Source: a virus. Taken from it: 64,000 nucleotides of DNA. The position numbers and the translations under genes were made by a program. Numbering within the stretch: the first letter of the stretch is position 1; each line of letters begins with the position of its first letter. The stretch covers positions 1-64,000 of the IMG/VR virus record IMGVR_UViG_3300037189_025323, one strand, 5' to 3'. The notes below the pieces were generated by a model. That model searched no databases and was not told the DNA's origin. It was given only the letters and a program-made list of their open reading frames with translations. This document shows, in pieces, positions 24,948-33,021 of this stretch.

Positions 24948-25706
24948 TTAAGAAGTTTTTATTGGTTTTCTTTCAGTACCAAAAAAATCAACCCAGCTAG
25001 TCCATCCTTTATTTACATAAAACCTATCCGGGTTACGTGGAATATCGGATGATTTTTTCCATTTTCGATATTCATTTACCGATTTAACTCCTTGTTTTTG
25101 AACAATCTTTTTTGCATCTTCATAAGACAAGTGACTAAAAACCCTAGGAGTAAAATCATTTCCAAAAAAATCAGACCAAGAAACCCAACCCTTGTTTTTA
25201 TAAACGTCAGAAGGGCAATAGGGGAGATTAAGAGGTCTCTTTTTCCACTTTCTGTATTCCTCTCTTCCTTTAATCCCTTGCTTCTGAACAATCGCCCTAG
25301 CTTCTTCATAAGAAAGAAAAACAAGGTTCCTTGGTCTTCTCCCATTACCCAAGAATTCGGACCAACTAACCCAGCCCTTTCCTTTATAAAAAACTTCAGG
25401 ATTAGATGGAATATTGGAAGGTCTTTCTTCCCACGTCCTGTAATCCACCATCCTTTTGATTCCCTTCTTACGAATAATCTCCTTTACTTCATCATAAGAA
25501 AGAAAATTAGAACCATTAGGCTTCTTCTTTTTTCCCAAAAACTCAGGCCAAGATGTCCAACCCCTACCCTGATAAGCCTTCCAAGGATTAGATGGAACCC
25601 CGGCTGGTCTACTCATCCATGTCATAAACTCCATAGCTTTTTTAATCCCATGCTTCTGGACAAAGGCTTTCGCCTCTTCATACGTCATGATCTGCTTTTT
25701 TTCCAT
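24948..25706 (-). CDS. Protein built of four phage-integrase-type repeats
   Basis: The 252-residue protein is four copies of a 52-residue unit plus short linkers, starting at residues 7, 69, 131 and 193, an exact 62-residue period. Each unit runs from Y-E-E/D-A-(K/R)-x-I/F-V-Q-K-x-G-I-K through E-Y-R-x-W and I-P-x-N-P-x2-x-Y-x3-G-W-x-S-W-x-D/E-F-x-G. This matches the phage-integrase repeat unit (INT_rpt) that usually precedes a tyrosine recombinase catalytic domain, but no catalytic domain follows here. A DNA-binding role is inferred from the family. It is a single-gene unit, with its own promoter-like box upstream and a terminator downstream. Confidence 0.85.
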   Translation of the reverse strand: MEKKQIMTYEEAKAFVQKHGIKKAMEFMTWMSRPAGVPSNPWKAYQGRGWTSWPEFLGKKKKPNGSNFLSYDEVKEIIRKKGIKRMVDYRTWEERPSNIPSNPEVFYKGKGWVSWSEFLGNGRRPRNLVFLSYEEARAIVQKQGIKGREEYRKWKKRPLNLPYCPSDVYKNKGWVSWSDFFGNDFTPRVFSHLSYEDAKKIVQKQGVKSVNEYRKWKKSSDIPRNPDRFYVNKGWTSWVDFFGTERKPIKTS

Positions 25707-25749
25707 TTACTTTCCCTTTTAGCTGATGTCTTCATTCCTTGCTGCACTC

Positions 25750-25755
25750 TCATTA
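25750..25755 (-). promoter_or_regulatory. Possible -10 element before the four-repeat gene
   Basis: TATAAT preceded by GGGG lies 44 bases upstream of the start, in a 155-base gap after a terminator. No clear -35 is visible. Placement between a terminator and a single-gene unit supports a promoter. Confidence 0.4.
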
Positions 25756-25806
25756 TACCCCACAAATATATCTTTTTCTTATATTTCCCTGGAAAATAAT
25801 CCACAA

Positions 25807-25848
25807 CCAAAGAAAAAGGACCCGTACCTTATTCAGTACGAGTCCTTT
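25807..25848 (-). terminator. Rho-independent terminator after the DUF6011-like gene
   Basis: Arms 25815-25827 and 25836-25848 pair over 13 bp with one G-U pair. On the minus strand the stem is followed by TTCTTTGG, a weaker U tract. It lies 14 bases after the stop of the gene at 25862. Confidence 0.85.
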
Positions 25849-25861
25849 ACTTGTCCCCCGA

Positions 25862-26416
25862 TCAGACAGACTTGGGGACTCGGAACCAACCCTGAGGACC
25901 CTTCCCGTACTTCCCCGGAAAGAATTTCTTGAGGAGGTCCCAGAGAGCAGACTTCTGGCTTTCCGGGATCATGTTGGCATTCACCAACTTATCCCACCGT
26001 CTCCCCGGAATGCTGCGCCATGCCTGCTTGAAGTCTTCAGCCTTCCCGCGCCGATAAGGCGTCACAACCATCAACACCTGTCCCCGCTTCTCAATCAGAA
26101 TGTCCGGGTCCCGATGAGAAACCTTGAACCGTTCCCGGATCTTCTCAGCCAATTCCCCCATATGGCATTCTTCTTCAATCTGCTTAGCAATGGCAAGAAC
26201 CTTCTCAACCTTGCCATTCTGAGCCGCAACCGAAGCCTCATGGACCAGCACATTGGCCTTCTTCTGATCTTCGGGGCTCAAGTCGGCGTTGAAGCCTTCC
26301 CGGCATTCGGGACCAATGCCCATTTCAACGCTGATGGAATCAATAAGGGGTCTCCCACACACAACACAGTGAGTGGCAAGCATCACCGCAGCAGGGGAGG
26401 AAGCGTAGTCGTTCAT
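25862..26416 (-). CDS. DUF6011-like zinc-binding protein with HARP-like C-terminal part
   Basis: The ATG at 26416 has AAGGAG six bases upstream; another ATG sits just before it at 26419. The 184-residue protein has C-V-V-C-G-R-P-L near 17-20, then G-I-G-P-E-C near 33-38, as in DUF6011-type proteins often fused to nucleic-acid enzymes. The C-terminal part has F-K-Q-A-W-R-S-I-P-G-R-R-W-D and then W-D-L-L-K-K-F-F, a pattern like the HARP/short DNA-binding domains beside helicases. It is a single-gene unit with a good promoter and a terminator, so it may be strongly expressed. Confidence 0.7.
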   Translation of the reverse strand: MNDYASSPAAVMLATHCVVCGRPLIDSISVEMGIGPECREGFNADLSPEDQKKANVLVHEASVAAQNGKVEKVLAIAKQIEEECHMGELAEKIRERFKVSHRDPDILIEKRGQVLMVVTPYRRGKAEDFKQAWRSIPGRRWDKLVNANMIPESQKSALWDLLKKFFPGKYGKGPQGWFRVPKSV

Positions 26417-26457
26417 CATTGTCTCCTTGGTTACTGGGATCAATCTCTTACACCCAT

Positions 26458-26486
26458 GTATTACCCAAGGAGACCTGAAAATCCAA
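26458..26486 (-). promoter_or_regulatory. Promoter for the DUF6011-like gene
   Basis: On the minus strand TTGGAT (26481-26486) is followed, after 17 bases, by TAATAC (26458-26463). The predicted start of transcription is about 32 bases before the ATG. The same TTGGAT ... GGGTAATACAT layout recurs at 50665-50692, which supports both. Confidence 0.7.
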
Positions 26487-26548
26487 ACTAAACGAAAAGA
26501 ATTTTAAGAAATAGTCAGAATATCTATAAGTCTTTATTAGTCAATAGA

Positions 26549-26842
26549 TTATTTACCGTATAGAGGTGGAGTTGCAACATCCTTGACCTTAGGCGGTTCC
26601 CCTCTTTGATGGAAAAAGAGTTCCCTTCCATCAGTCGTTCTCATCCAACCCTCTATCTCTATCTGCCCAATATGAACTAGATCATGACATGAAGCACAGA
26701 TCCAAGAAATATTGAAACCAGCATTGGCATCTTTAATTTCTCTTCCGTTAATATGATGCTCAACCAATACTGATTTATTTTTGCATATTGGACAGACCTG
26801 AATCCCAGACCTATTAAATTTTCTCTCATTAGTTTTTGTCAT
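26549..26842 (-). CDS. Small HNH endonuclease
   Basis: The 97-residue protein is little more than an HNH domain: C-P-I-C (17-20), V-E-H-H-I-N-G (27-33), then W-I-C-A-S-C-H-D-L-V-H. Cysteines at the knuckles should hold a structural zinc. The start codon overlaps the stop of the four-domain glycosyltransferase gene (ATGA). It could be a homing nuclease or a nuclease used in DNA processing. Its position at the end of a large glycosyltransferase gene, unrelated in function, favours a mobile gene. Confidence 0.85.
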   Translation of the reverse strand: MTKTNERKFNRSGIQVCPICKNKSVLVEHHINGREIKDANAGFNISWICASCHDLVHIGQIEIEGWMRTTDGRELFFHQRGEPPKVKDVATPPLYGK

Positions 26843-29800
26843 CTTCCGTTATACCTAGCGGAACCAAGTTGACGGTGGCTATATATCTTTAATGGATGCC
26901 ATAGATGGAAAACCACAGAACCCCCAACCCAAGATATTTTAGCACCCGCATTATCTCGACAACGATTAGCGAGGTTTGCATCTTCTCCTCCCCAGCCAAT
27001 ATATCCCTCATCAAATCCACATACTTTAGCAAACATACCAGAAGGGACTGAGAAATTCCCTCCCCATACAGCAATAGAGTTGGAATTCAAATCATACATT
27101 CCCCATACCAAATTAGTTCTCCCCTCCTGATTCATTTCTGCAATAGAAACTATTTGATTGAAAGTCGAAACATTCTTAGGAGAGATTTTTCTCGTTCCTA
27201 CTTCATTAATGCTTTTTATTATTCCGGCTCCAATGGTATCATCTTTTAATTCCGAATGACTAGAAATTGAATCAGGACAGTGAATAACATCGGCATTCGT
27301 AAATAAAAGCCTTGATCCTTTTGCTTTATTTGCTCCTAAATTTTGAATAGAAGCCAGACGATATCCACCATGATCTCTTGTTACATATCGAATTTCAAAT
27401 GGATATCTGTTTTGGGTTAAAGAATCAAGCCATTCTATAGTTCCATCGGTGGAACCATCATCCGTAATGATTACTTCTATTGGCAATTGTTTTTGAAAAC
27501 TAAGGGATTCAAGGAAAATCTTAAGAGCACCCAATTGGTTATAAGAAGAAACCATTACAGAAACAGTGTTCTCAAAATTAAAAGGAAACGCTTTCTTATA
27601 AAACCCTTCATGAAAATCAAAGCATTTAGAAACTTCATGTTTTTTTGAAACCAAATCTCTTGCTTGTTTTCCTATTTTTTTAGAAAACTCTTTATCACTC
27701 AACAATAAAGAAATAAGTTCTTTCGCTTTATTATTATCTGTATATAAAAATCCATCTTCCCCATGAGAAATCATAGATGGTATCCCCCCAACAGCCCTGG
27801 CGACTACAGGTATGCCGAAAGACATAGCCTCTAAAATTGCTATTGGTTGGTTTTCCATACTAGAAGAATGAAGAATAACATCTGAATCCAGTAAATACTG
27901 TGTGGGATCTTGCTCATAGCCAGTAACAACCAAATCTACATCCAATAACTTGGCCTTCTTCTCTACTTCAGAACGGTATGCACTTCCTGGCTCTGCATCT
28001 CCAATTAACACTCCTTTAACATTAGGAATTCCAGCAAGAATCTCAACAAACTCCATTTGATTCTTTTCTTCATCCAATCTCCCCAACATTGATACTGTCC
28101 TTCCAGATAGTTGGGCTGTTTTTGTTGGGACAAAGATTGGGTTCAAAGATAAAAAGACATCATCACCGCACTTATTTTTAACAGCATCAACTAATAAATC
28201 TGTTACGCAAAATCGAGCAACTGCAAAATCTGCTGGAAAACTTTTACTCCCAGACCAAGCCCAATTCATTGATTGTATCCCATGCCATGTTTCAAAAAAC
28301 TTTTTATCCTTTAATCTTTCCTTAAGATATATTCTTTGATATTCCGTTAAGTTGGTAAGATGAATAATATCATAATTACCCAGCCGACGAACCATTTCCT
28401 CAGTCATTGCATCCCAAGTGTTTGGTCCTGCCTGAGTCCAAACCTCATCTGCCCACGAAACATCATACGATAAACTTCTTCTAGCAGTTGCAAAAAATCC
28501 AACCTTATATCCACGCTTTTTTGCCTCTAATCCAAGACGATAAAAATTCATTTCAGAACCACCAAAAGTCAAAGATGGCATCAAATAAGCAATCCTTATC
28601 GGATTACTTGTTTCTCCAAGAAAACAAGTAATCGAATTCCTATGAGTTTTCCCAAAATACGTAGAATCTGTAAGGTTATACTTCTTTATGTCACGTGTCT
28701 TAGAAATATCCATCTCTTGTCCATTTAGTGGTATTCCATACCTCATCTTAATAGCAGTTCTATCTAAAGCTTCTTCGCTACCTTGTCTTGTGCTTAGCCC
28801 CATGCCTTCATCAAGATAAAATCCAAGATCAATATCAAGAGCCTCGATTTGAACTCTCCTTGCAAGCCTCATTGCAAAATCATAGTCAGCAGAAACATTA
28901 AACTGTTCATCGAAATATCCATATCTTTCCATGGTGGATTTTCTCCACACAAAAAAAGGACCTATCCTCATTTCTTTCAATAATTCCGGGTTTCCTGTAG
29001 AATAACCAGAACGAACACACCTCCACCCTTCATAAGAACCAAAACGCCCAACTATCCAAAAACTACCATGAACAACGTCACACCCGGTATTATTTTTTAA
29101 GAAATCAACTTGCTGCCTAAGTGAATCTGGAGGTCTAAGATCATCAACATTCCCAATCGTTAATAAATCAGCATCAGCATTTCTAACACATTCATTCATC
29201 GACTCAGCCCAATTTGTCAATGAATCTTTAATTATATGTTTAACTTTTCCTGGAAATTTTCTATTAAAATTACCAATAATATCCAATTCAATTTTGGAAG
29301 GACAGTTGTGACAAATAACCAACTGACAATTATCAAGATTCGTAAATTTAGAAAAATAACTTAAATATGTTTCTAAAAATTTTTCACCCTTATACAAAGA
29401 CATTAGTACGCTTATTTCTGGTTTTGAATATTTTCCTTTTAAAAGATCAACAACCTGATCTGCTTTTTCACATATATTAAACCTTCCCCCAATGTTATGA
29501 AATATAATTTCTGACTTATTCTTCCAAACCAAAACATACCATTCTTTAACATTTTTAATCGCTTCTTTGTTCACACAAGCACAAAATGGACCTGTCTGAA
29601 TACCAATCACAATCTTTGATTTAGCTGCAATTTGGCCTATCTGTAATAAACTCAATCCGTAATCCAAAGTACATGGGAAATCGCCAAACTTCTTTGTGGT
29701 AAAGACCTTCTTGCCTTTCAATTCTTCATATAAAGACGCCAAAGCATTTTCATCTTGACTAAATTGCGTACTCATAGGAGTCGAATTAACAAAAAGCACG

Positions 29801-30234
29801 TCAGGATTCCCAATGTCTCTTAACATTGGGTTAGAACCACAAATCCAAGGATGATCGTAAATAAACTCCGACTTGTCTTTTATACCAAAAATAATGCCAT
29901 TCTTGGAACTAATTTCCAAAAACATTCGGAAACACATTTCCTGTATCTCTCTACCACTAACTTCTATGTTTTGACAAAAGTTATTTTCAGGACTACCAAT
30001 CCAAGTATTTATTGATTTACTTTTGTCAACTTCTATTATCGGCTTCAATAAAACCCGATCAATATAAGCTGGATGAATCAATTCTTTTACTTGTTTGAAG
30101 TAATCAGGGTTAATATAAAAAACTACATCAAAATCATTTAATGCGAGTATCTGATTAAAATAAGTAATTGCCCAAAGGCAATCTCCAATATGCAATTCAT
30201 TGTAAAATGAAATTTCTTTTTTATCATTAAACAT
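26839..30234 (-). CDS. Giant glycosyltransferase with four transferase-like domains
   Basis: The 1131-residue chain has four parts: residues 1-265, a heptosyltransferase-like (GT9-like) domain opening S-F-Y-N-E-L-H-I-G-D-C; about 272-560, a GT2 domain with VLMSLYKGEK and N-V-D-D-L-R; about 562-880, a GT4-type GT-B domain with SLTFGGSEMNFYRL and the donor motif E-A-M-S-F-G-I-P-V; and about 890-1131, a GT2 domain with EVIITDDGSTDGT and GWGGEDANL. Each domain has a free-standing paralogue in this cluster (30227-31054 for the first, 35961-36707 for the last). It is cytoplasmic by sequence. Four transfers by one enzyme would suit building a defined oligosaccharide. Confidence 0.9.
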   Translation of the reverse strand: MFNDKKEISFYNELHIGDCLWAITYFNQILALNDFDVVFYINPDYFKQVKELIHPAYIDRVLLKPIIEVDKSKSINTWIGSPENNFCQNIEVSGREIQEMCFRMFLEISSKNGIIFGIKDKSEFIYDHPWICGSNPMLRDIGNPDVLFVNSTPMSTQFSQDENALASLYEELKGKKVFTTKKFGDFPCTLDYGLSLLQIGQIAAKSKIVIGIQTGPFCACVNKEAIKNVKEWYVLVWKNKSEIIFHNIGGRFNICEKADQVVDLLKGKYSKPEISVLMSLYKGEKFLETYLSYFSKFTNLDNCQLVICHNCPSKIELDIIGNFNRKFPGKVKHIIKDSLTNWAESMNECVRNADADLLTIGNVDDLRPPDSLRQQVDFLKNNTGCDVVHGSFWIVGRFGSYEGWRCVRSGYSTGNPELLKEMRIGPFFVWRKSTMERYGYFDEQFNVSADYDFAMRLARRVQIEALDIDLGFYLDEGMGLSTRQGSEEALDRTAIKMRYGIPLNGQEMDISKTRDIKKYNLTDSTYFGKTHRNSITCFLGETSNPIRIAYLMPSLTFGGSEMNFYRLGLEAKKRGYKVGFFATARRSLSYDVSWADEVWTQAGPNTWDAMTEEMVRRLGNYDIIHLTNLTEYQRIYLKERLKDKKFFETWHGIQSMNWAWSGSKSFPADFAVARFCVTDLLVDAVKNKCGDDVFLSLNPIFVPTKTAQLSGRTVSMLGRLDEEKNQMEFVEILAGIPNVKGVLIGDAEPGSAYRSEVEKKAKLLDVDLVVTGYEQDPTQYLLDSDVILHSSSMENQPIAILEAMSFGIPVVARAVGGIPSMISHGEDGFLYTDNNKAKELISLLLSDKEFSKKIGKQARDLVSKKHEVSKCFDFHEGFYKKAFPFNFENTVSVMVSSYNQLGALKIFLESLSFQKQLPIEVIITDDGSTDGTIEWLDSLTQNRYPFEIRYVTRDHGGYRLASIQNLGANKAKGSRLLFTNADVIHCPDSISSHSELKDDTIGAGIIKSINEVGTRKISPKNVSTFNQIVSIAEMNQEGRTNLVWGMYDLNSNSIAVWGGNFSVPSGMFAKVCGFDEGYIGWGGEDANLANRCRDNAGAKISWVGGSVVFHLWHPLKIYSHRQLGSARYNGR

Positions 30235-31054
30235 TTATCTTAAAACTCCTATTAGTCTCGATAATTTTAACTAAACAATCAACCACCTCTTGAGCATTCT
30301 CTGAAACAATAAATCTTTCATCAACTCTATTATAAACCACTTGAGGCAAACTCTTTTTTATAAGAACATGCCAATCTCTATTTTTCTTTAAAGCCGCCTT
30401 GTTAACACAAGCACATAAAGGACCCGTATTAACACCAATCACCTTCTTTGCCTTTACTGCTATTTGTCCAATCTGCAACAAATTCAACCCATAATCCAAA
30501 GTACAGGAAAATCCATGAGACCTTTTAGTAACAAAAGTCTTTTTCGTTCCCAAAAAATTATATAACGGAATAAGATCGTCATCATTTTGAGAAAACTGAC
30601 CACTCATAGGTACAGAATTTATAAACAAAAACTCAGGGTCTCCTTCTTTTTCAAGCATCGGATTGGACCCATAATGCCATGGATGATCAAAAACAAATTC
30701 ATCTCTGTGATTCATCGGGAAGTAAATACCATGTCTTTGGCTTAAGCCTTTAAACATAGTAAAACACATACCATTTATTTCATGATTATTTGAATTTAAG
30801 TTAGAAGTAAAAGAATAATCTGGATGGCCAAACCATGTGTTAATAGAATTAGACTTATCAGCCTCTTCTAATGGGCGAAGCTCTATCCTATCTTTATAAA
30901 ATGGATGAACCAATTCCCTCAATTCTTGAAAATATTTATAATTAACACAAAAAACGATATTAATGTCATTAAATTCAAGAATCGAATGGAAATAAGTAAG
31001 AGACCATATGCAATCTCCGATATGACATTCATTATAAAAGCTAACTTTTTTCAT
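30227..31054 (-). CDS. GT9-like glycosyltransferase, paralogue of the giant enzyme's first domain
   Basis: The 275-residue protein matches the first 265 residues of the gene downstream nearly end to end: S-F-Y-N-E-C-H-I-G-D-C, D-H-P-W, GSNPML, FINSVPMSGQFSQ, CTLDYGLNLLQIGQIA and G-x-x-T-G-P-x-C-A-C-V-N-K. These are the marks of a local duplication. The fold seems related to ADP-heptose-type transferases, but the sugar is unknown. It overlaps the next gene by eight bases, so they are co-translated. Confidence 0.8.
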   Translation of the reverse strand: MKKVSFYNECHIGDCIWSLTYFHSILEFNDINIVFCVNYKYFQELRELVHPFYKDRIELRPLEEADKSNSINTWFGHPDYSFTSNLNSNNHEINGMCFTMFKGLSQRHGIYFPMNHRDEFVFDHPWHYGSNPMLEKEGDPEFLFINSVPMSGQFSQNDDDLIPLYNFLGTKKTFVTKRSHGFSCTLDYGLNLLQIGQIAVKAKKVIGVNTGPLCACVNKAALKKNRDWHVLIKKSLPQVVYNRVDERFIVSENAQEVVDCLVKIIETNRSFKINV

Positions 31055-31761
31055 TAAATTACCGGAAAATAATCTACATTATCAAAAATCCAACCCCTAC
31101 CGTTAACATCAACTTGCGGACAAAAACAAATTAGCTTCGGAAATAAATTATTTTGCCTTAAAGCAGATGCTAAAATAGTCCCACCACTTAATAAACTAAT
31201 ATATTTCTTGCAACTAAATATTATATCACAAAAATCAAAAATATCGGAGGGAACGTACGTTTTAAAACTTTTAAATCTATCAAACCTCAAAGAATGCCGG
31301 GAAACTCTCGAATTATCAATGATAACAACATTTTGATCTTCAAAATGACTTTCAATTTTAGATGGCAGAACTTCTACAGCAGAATCATAATTAAAAGTAA
31401 CGGTGTTAAATTCTAAAATTGTTTTCCCAACAAAATCCCCTCTCAAGCAAGGATTGTAATAAATTTTTGGATAAATATTAAAGATTTTCCCTAAATAAGC
31501 CTTTTCCCAAACAGATACCAAATTATATATCATTGGAGTCGGATAAATAGGATTCCAACCTAAATTGGCATCATCATCTGTGAACCCAGACACATAAGGA
31601 TTCATTTCCCAAACAAGTTTTTTTGTCTGAGAATTACGAAGAACGTTTTTTGATGATACAAATACTTCATGCCCATGCTTAGTCAATAACTCAGGAAGAG
31701 TTGAAAACTGAAGATTATCCCCTAAACCCCCACACTGCTGACCAATTACATATCGACTCAT
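31054..31761 (-). CDS. GT9-like (heptosyltransferase-like) protein
   Basis: The 235-residue protein starts MSRYVIGQQCGGLGDNLQFS, the first strand and glycine loop of GT9-type enzymes, and later has S-L-L-S-G-G-T-I-L-A-S-A-L, like the donor-site helix. It is short for a full GT-B enzyme (usual 320-350 residues), so one lobe may be reduced. AAGG lies eight bases before the ATG, and its stop (TAATG) overlaps the next start. Confidence 0.7.
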   Translation of the reverse strand: MSRYVIGQQCGGLGDNLQFSTLPELLTKHGHEVFVSSKNVLRNSQTKKLVWEMNPYVSGFTDDDANLGWNPIYPTPMIYNLVSVWEKAYLGKIFNIYPKIYYNPCLRGDFVGKTILEFNTVTFNYDSAVEVLPSKIESHFEDQNVVIIDNSRVSRHSLRFDRFKSFKTYVPSDIFDFCDIIFSCKKYISLLSGGTILASALRQNNLFPKLICFCPQVDVNGRGWIFDNVDYFPVI

Positions 31762-31771
31762 TAAAAAAACC

Positions 31772-32278
31772 TTATTTTTTCGTCACCTTAAATTTAAATC
31801 CTATGATATATCCTTTCAACTGAGTTCCATTTAACACCTTTCCATCCGAAGAAAGAATAAATTCATGAGAAGTATCATTGCTAAAATTCGTTTTAAGCAT
31901 AACAGGACGAGAACTTGTTAACACCCAAGTCCCCGTAGATCCATCTTCCGTTTTTAAAGTACCATTAGCTAGAAATTCAACAACCACCCCATTAAACCAT
32001 ACCCACTTACCTACAATCAAACTGCTTTCAGTAGATGAGATTGTTTTTACAATATCAATTTCTTTCTGAACAAAAGCCATGGCTTCTGTTTCCCCCTGTA
32101 CCCCATAATTCCGTTTCATCATTTCCAAATCAACCAAATAAGCCCTCTTATAAGGCTCTGCTACCTGCTTAACCTTCTGCTCATACTGTTGCCTGCGCAT
32201 CTGAAGTGCTTTCGGTTCCTCAGTCTGAGCCATGACCATACTTCCCATTGCTACCACCATCATCAATACCTTTTTCAT
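31772..32278 (-). CDS. Secreted protein with signal peptide, unknown function
   Basis: The ATG at 32278 follows GGGGGA with a seven-base spacer, giving 168 residues; the longer frame has no signal. Residues 1-16 are a classic signal peptide (M-K-K then a Val/Met-rich core and M-A-Q cleavage site). After a Gln/Lys-rich helix comes a beta-rich part with V-G-K-W-V-W, E-F-L-A-N-G-T and G-T-W-V-L, an immunity- or lipocalin-like arrangement often seen in small secreted proteins of PVC-group bacteria. It sits among glycosyltransferases. A sequence TTGACA lies at 32324-32329, but no good -10 is at the right distance. Confidence 0.75.
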   Translation of the reverse strand: MKKVLMMVVAMGSMVMAQTEEPKALQMRRQQYEQKVKQVAEPYKRAYLVDLEMMKRNYGVQGETEAMAFVQKEIDIVKTISSTESSLIVGKWVWFNGVVVEFLANGTLKTEDGSTGTWVLTSSRPVMLKTNFSNDTSHEFILSSDGKVLNGTQLKGYIIGFKFKVTKK

Positions 32279-32440
32279 TTCCCATTCCCCCTTTTTGTCC
32301 CCGATCCTCAAAACGAGAATCAATGTCAACAAGGAGAAATAAACACCATTTATCCCTAAAAAACAAGATTTTCTATTAGTCTTTATCCTAATTCATGGAT
32401 TCACCTATTTTAAAAAGAGACGATTTACTATTCTTAAACC

Positions 32441-33019
32441 CTATCTTTTCTGCAAAACCAACTCGATAAATGATTCTGCCCCATTACCATCAAGCGTTTG
32501 ATCAACATTCCTCAATGAATAATCGTAACCAGAATCCGCCTTAATTAAATGAACAAACTTACTTCCTGGAAGAAAATCACAAAACTCTATAACATTCACA
32601 GACTTTGAACTCCAAGATTCTTTTTTCCAAGGAGTAAAAGTCCATTTATGATCTTGGTTCCATCTAGAAGGAAATATTCCCTGTTCATATAAATCTTCAT
32701 CCGGTATTATTACCACCATATACCCACCAAACTTAACCAAAGACCACCACTGGGTTAATCCAACAACCGGGTCTACCAAGTGCTCCAAGCAATTTGAGCT
32801 ATATACAAAGTCAAAAGTCCTTTTTACGTAATCAGAAATAAATTGAGCATCCCCATTCTTTATATCAAAAGTCTGAACAAGATCAATATTCTCAAACCAA
32901 TGTCTCTTGAAAGGATCTCCACCTCATCCGATATCAATACCATCTCCCCTAAAAATATTCTTATATACCGGATTTTTAGAAAAACGCCTATTAAATGCTT
33001 TTGTTGTTTCAAAAGACAT
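32441..33019 (-). pseudogene. SAM-dependent methyltransferase gene with in-frame UGA
   Basis: The reading frame from the ATG at 33019 (GAGGGG five bases upstream) is open to 32441 except for one TGA at codon 32 (32924-32926), giving 192 codons in all. The codons around it read G-I-D-I-G-stop-G-G-D-P-F. In this methyltransferase family the motif is D-I-G-C-G, so the stop replaces a cysteine codon in SAM-binding motif I. Downstream, S-N-C-L-E-H-L-V-D-P-V, W-W-S-L-V-K-F-G-G-Y and P-D-E-D-L-Y-E-Q-G are intact. A single base change, a sequencing error or UGA readthrough would all explain it. The rest is clearly a class I methyltransferase. Confidence 0.85.
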
Positions 33020-33021
33020 AC

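Noticed and set aside
32441-32788. A separate short gene starting at TTG in the methyltransferase
   Set aside because: The frame upstream encodes the missing motif I and a proper start; the short form is only the part after the in-frame stop.
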